The notes under the pieces: model-generated
Databases searched by the model: none
What the model saw: only the letters and a program-made list of their open reading frames with translations
What the model was told of the DNA's origin: nothing
From: Cyclobacteriaceae bacterium
GTDB lineage: Bacteria; Bacteroidota; Bacteroidia; Cytophagales; Cyclobacteriaceae
Reading direction: 5' to 3'
NCBI GenBank assembly: GCA_016787665.1
Contig: JAEUUC010000009.1
Span: forward strand, 62,001 to 126,000
DNA length: 64,000 nucleotides
Made by a program: the position numbers and the translations under genes
Shown here: in pieces, positions 63,211 through 64,000 of the stretch
Layout: each line of letters opens with the position of its first letter
Numbering within the stretch: position 1 is the first letter of the stretch

Positions 63211-63834
63211 ATGGAATCCAATTCGAAACCAATCAATACTGTCATTTTTGATTTAGGAGGCGTCTTAATTGACTGGAACCCACGCTACTTGTACCGAACG
63301 ATTTTCCGCACGGAAGAAGAGGTGGAATGGTTTTTAACCCATGTGTGCACCACCGAGTGGAACGAACAGCAGGACGCGGGCCGATCGTTTGCAGCCGCCA
63401 CAGAGGAATTGGTGGCCCGTTTTCCCGGGCACGAATCGGCCATCCGCGCCTGGTACGACCGCTGGCAGGAAACCATTCGTGGCCCCATACCCGAAACCGT
63501 GGACGTGCTGGAAACGCTGAAGAAAAAAAATCAGCATCGCCTGTATGCGCTCACCAACTGGTCGGCCGAGACTTTCCCGTGGGCTCTTCAGCATTTCCCA
63601 TTCCTTCACTGGTTTGAAGGGATTGTGGTCTCCGGGGTTGAAAAAACGCGGAAACCCTTCCCGGACATTTATCAAATTTTGTTTGACCGTTACCAGGTAG
63701 TGCCTGCCCAAACCCTTTTCATTGACGACAACCACGCCAACATCCAAACGGCAAAGTCCCTGGGCCTGCACACCATACACTTTACATCACCGGAATATCT
63801 TCGACAAGAATTGACGCATCGCCTGCTGCTATGA
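63211..63834 (+). CDS. HAD-superfamily hydrolase (HAD-IA type)
   Basis: A 207-residue protein from the ATG at 63211. Motif I is FDLGGVLIDWNP (nucleophile Asp14), motif II ALTNWS, motif III lysine in GVEKTRKPFPDIY and the acidic FIDDNHANI. The cap is short and helical, as in subfamily IA phosphatases and 2-haloacid-dehalogenase relatives. The substrate is probably a small phosphorylated metabolite. It overlaps the DUF2721 gene. Confidence 0.88.
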   Translation: MESNSKPINTVIFDLGGVLIDWNPRYLYRTIFRTEEEVEWFLTHVCTTEWNEQQDAGRSFAAATEELVARFPGHESAIRAWYDRWQETIRGPIPETVDVLETLKKKNQHRLYALTNWSAETFPWALQHFPFLHWFEGIVVSGVEKTRKPFPDIYQILFDRYQVVPAQTLFIDDNHANIQTAKSLGLHTIHFTSPEYLRQELTHRLLL

Positions 63835-64000
63835 TGATATCCATTAACACACCCGCTCTGTTGTTCCCGGCCATCACACTTATGATGCTGGCTTACACCA
63901 ATCGCTTTCTCGGGTTGGCCACCCTGATCCGAAAACTAAACCTCGATTATAAAGAGCACGAATCCAGGCGCGAACTCATTAAGGAACAGATTCGAAACCT
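63831..64000 (+). CDS. DUF2721-family membrane protein, 5' part (cut by window end)
   Basis: The ATG at 63831 (or 63834) overlaps the HAD stop. The 56 visible codons include SINTPALLFPAITLMMLAYT and NRFLGLATLIRKL, which fit the N-terminal membrane helix and following segment of DUF2721 proteins. The rest lies beyond the window. Confidence 0.7.
   Translation, partial: MMISINTPALLFPAITLMMLAYTNRFLGLATLIRKLNLDYKEHESRRELIKEQIRN

Overview
The window reads as chromosomal DNA of a Bacteroidota bacterium, most likely of the order Cytophagales. Signs of this are promoters of the TTG...TAnnTTTG type, AT-rich leaders without strong Shine-Dalgarno sites, a 287-residue sigma-70 form, a type IX secretion C-terminal sorting domain, NqrF, a bacterial geranylgeranylglyceryl-phosphate synthase homologue, and several families largely confined to this phylum (DUF5686, DUF4834, DUF6503, SpoIIM-RDD-MoxR-DUF58 cluster). 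The species assignment is an inference. The region is gene-dense. I see no rRNA, tRNA, CRISPR array, insertion sequence or prophage.

Layout. 1-4.5 kb: end of a peptidyl-prolyl isomerase gene, two SurA-like periplasmic chaperones, a MoxR ATPase and a Crp/Fnr regulator, then a separately promoted pair of tiny membrane proteins with a Crp/Fnr-like palindrome in front. 4.5-12.9 kb: housekeeping metabolism (aldehyde dehydrogenase, DeoC, nuclease, dihydrolipoyl dehydrogenase, FabG) and a DUF5686 outer-membrane protein. 12.9-15.2 kb (minus): a tightly overlapped probable cold-response operon (small basic protein, CspA-like protein, acyl-lipid desaturase, divergent sigma-70). 15.5-19.6 kb (plus): methionine operon metY-metX-hom, preceded by a promoter, a SAM-I riboswitch and a 39-codon leader ORF ending in a cysteine run. 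19.6-25.9 kb: nqrF, a degenerate arginase-family protein, a lipoprotein, an atypical Nramp transporter, Der, and a small Ala-rich lipoprotein. 25.9-33.1 kb: SprT-like protein, then minus-strand operons for MurNAc-6-P/GlcNAc recycling with a GGGP synthase, and Na/Pi transporter-M20 amidohydrolase-SPOR protein. 33.1-42.1 kb: SecA, DapF, a MASE1 histidine kinase and short-form CarB. 42.2-45.6 kb: a large type IX-secreted metalloprotease-like protein. 45.6-54.5 kb: the DUF58-MoxR-DUF4350-DUF4129-membrane protein-SpoIIM cluster, an M19 dipeptidase and a divergent RDD protein, a cytochrome b5-like protein and a small membrane protein. 54.5-56.4 kb: RibD and PrmC.

56.4-63.1 kb is the most intriguing part. 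A six-gene minus-strand operon encodes two ATP-grasp-type proteins, a class I glutamine amidotransferase, a YbdK/GCS2 carboxylate-amine ligase, an exported proline-iminopeptidase-like hydrolase and a cytoplasmic esterase, with a third esterase gene divergent from its head. Together they look like a pathway that builds, and then hydrolyses or matures, an unknown amide- or ester-containing metabolite. The window ends with a HAD phosphatase-like gene and a truncated DUF2721 gene.

Other points for a second look are a Ser in place of the second catalytic Cys of DapF, a Pro at the main -35-contacting Arg of the cold-operon sigma factor, loss of metal ligands in the arginase-like and Nramp-like proteins, and the two-layer leader in front of metY.
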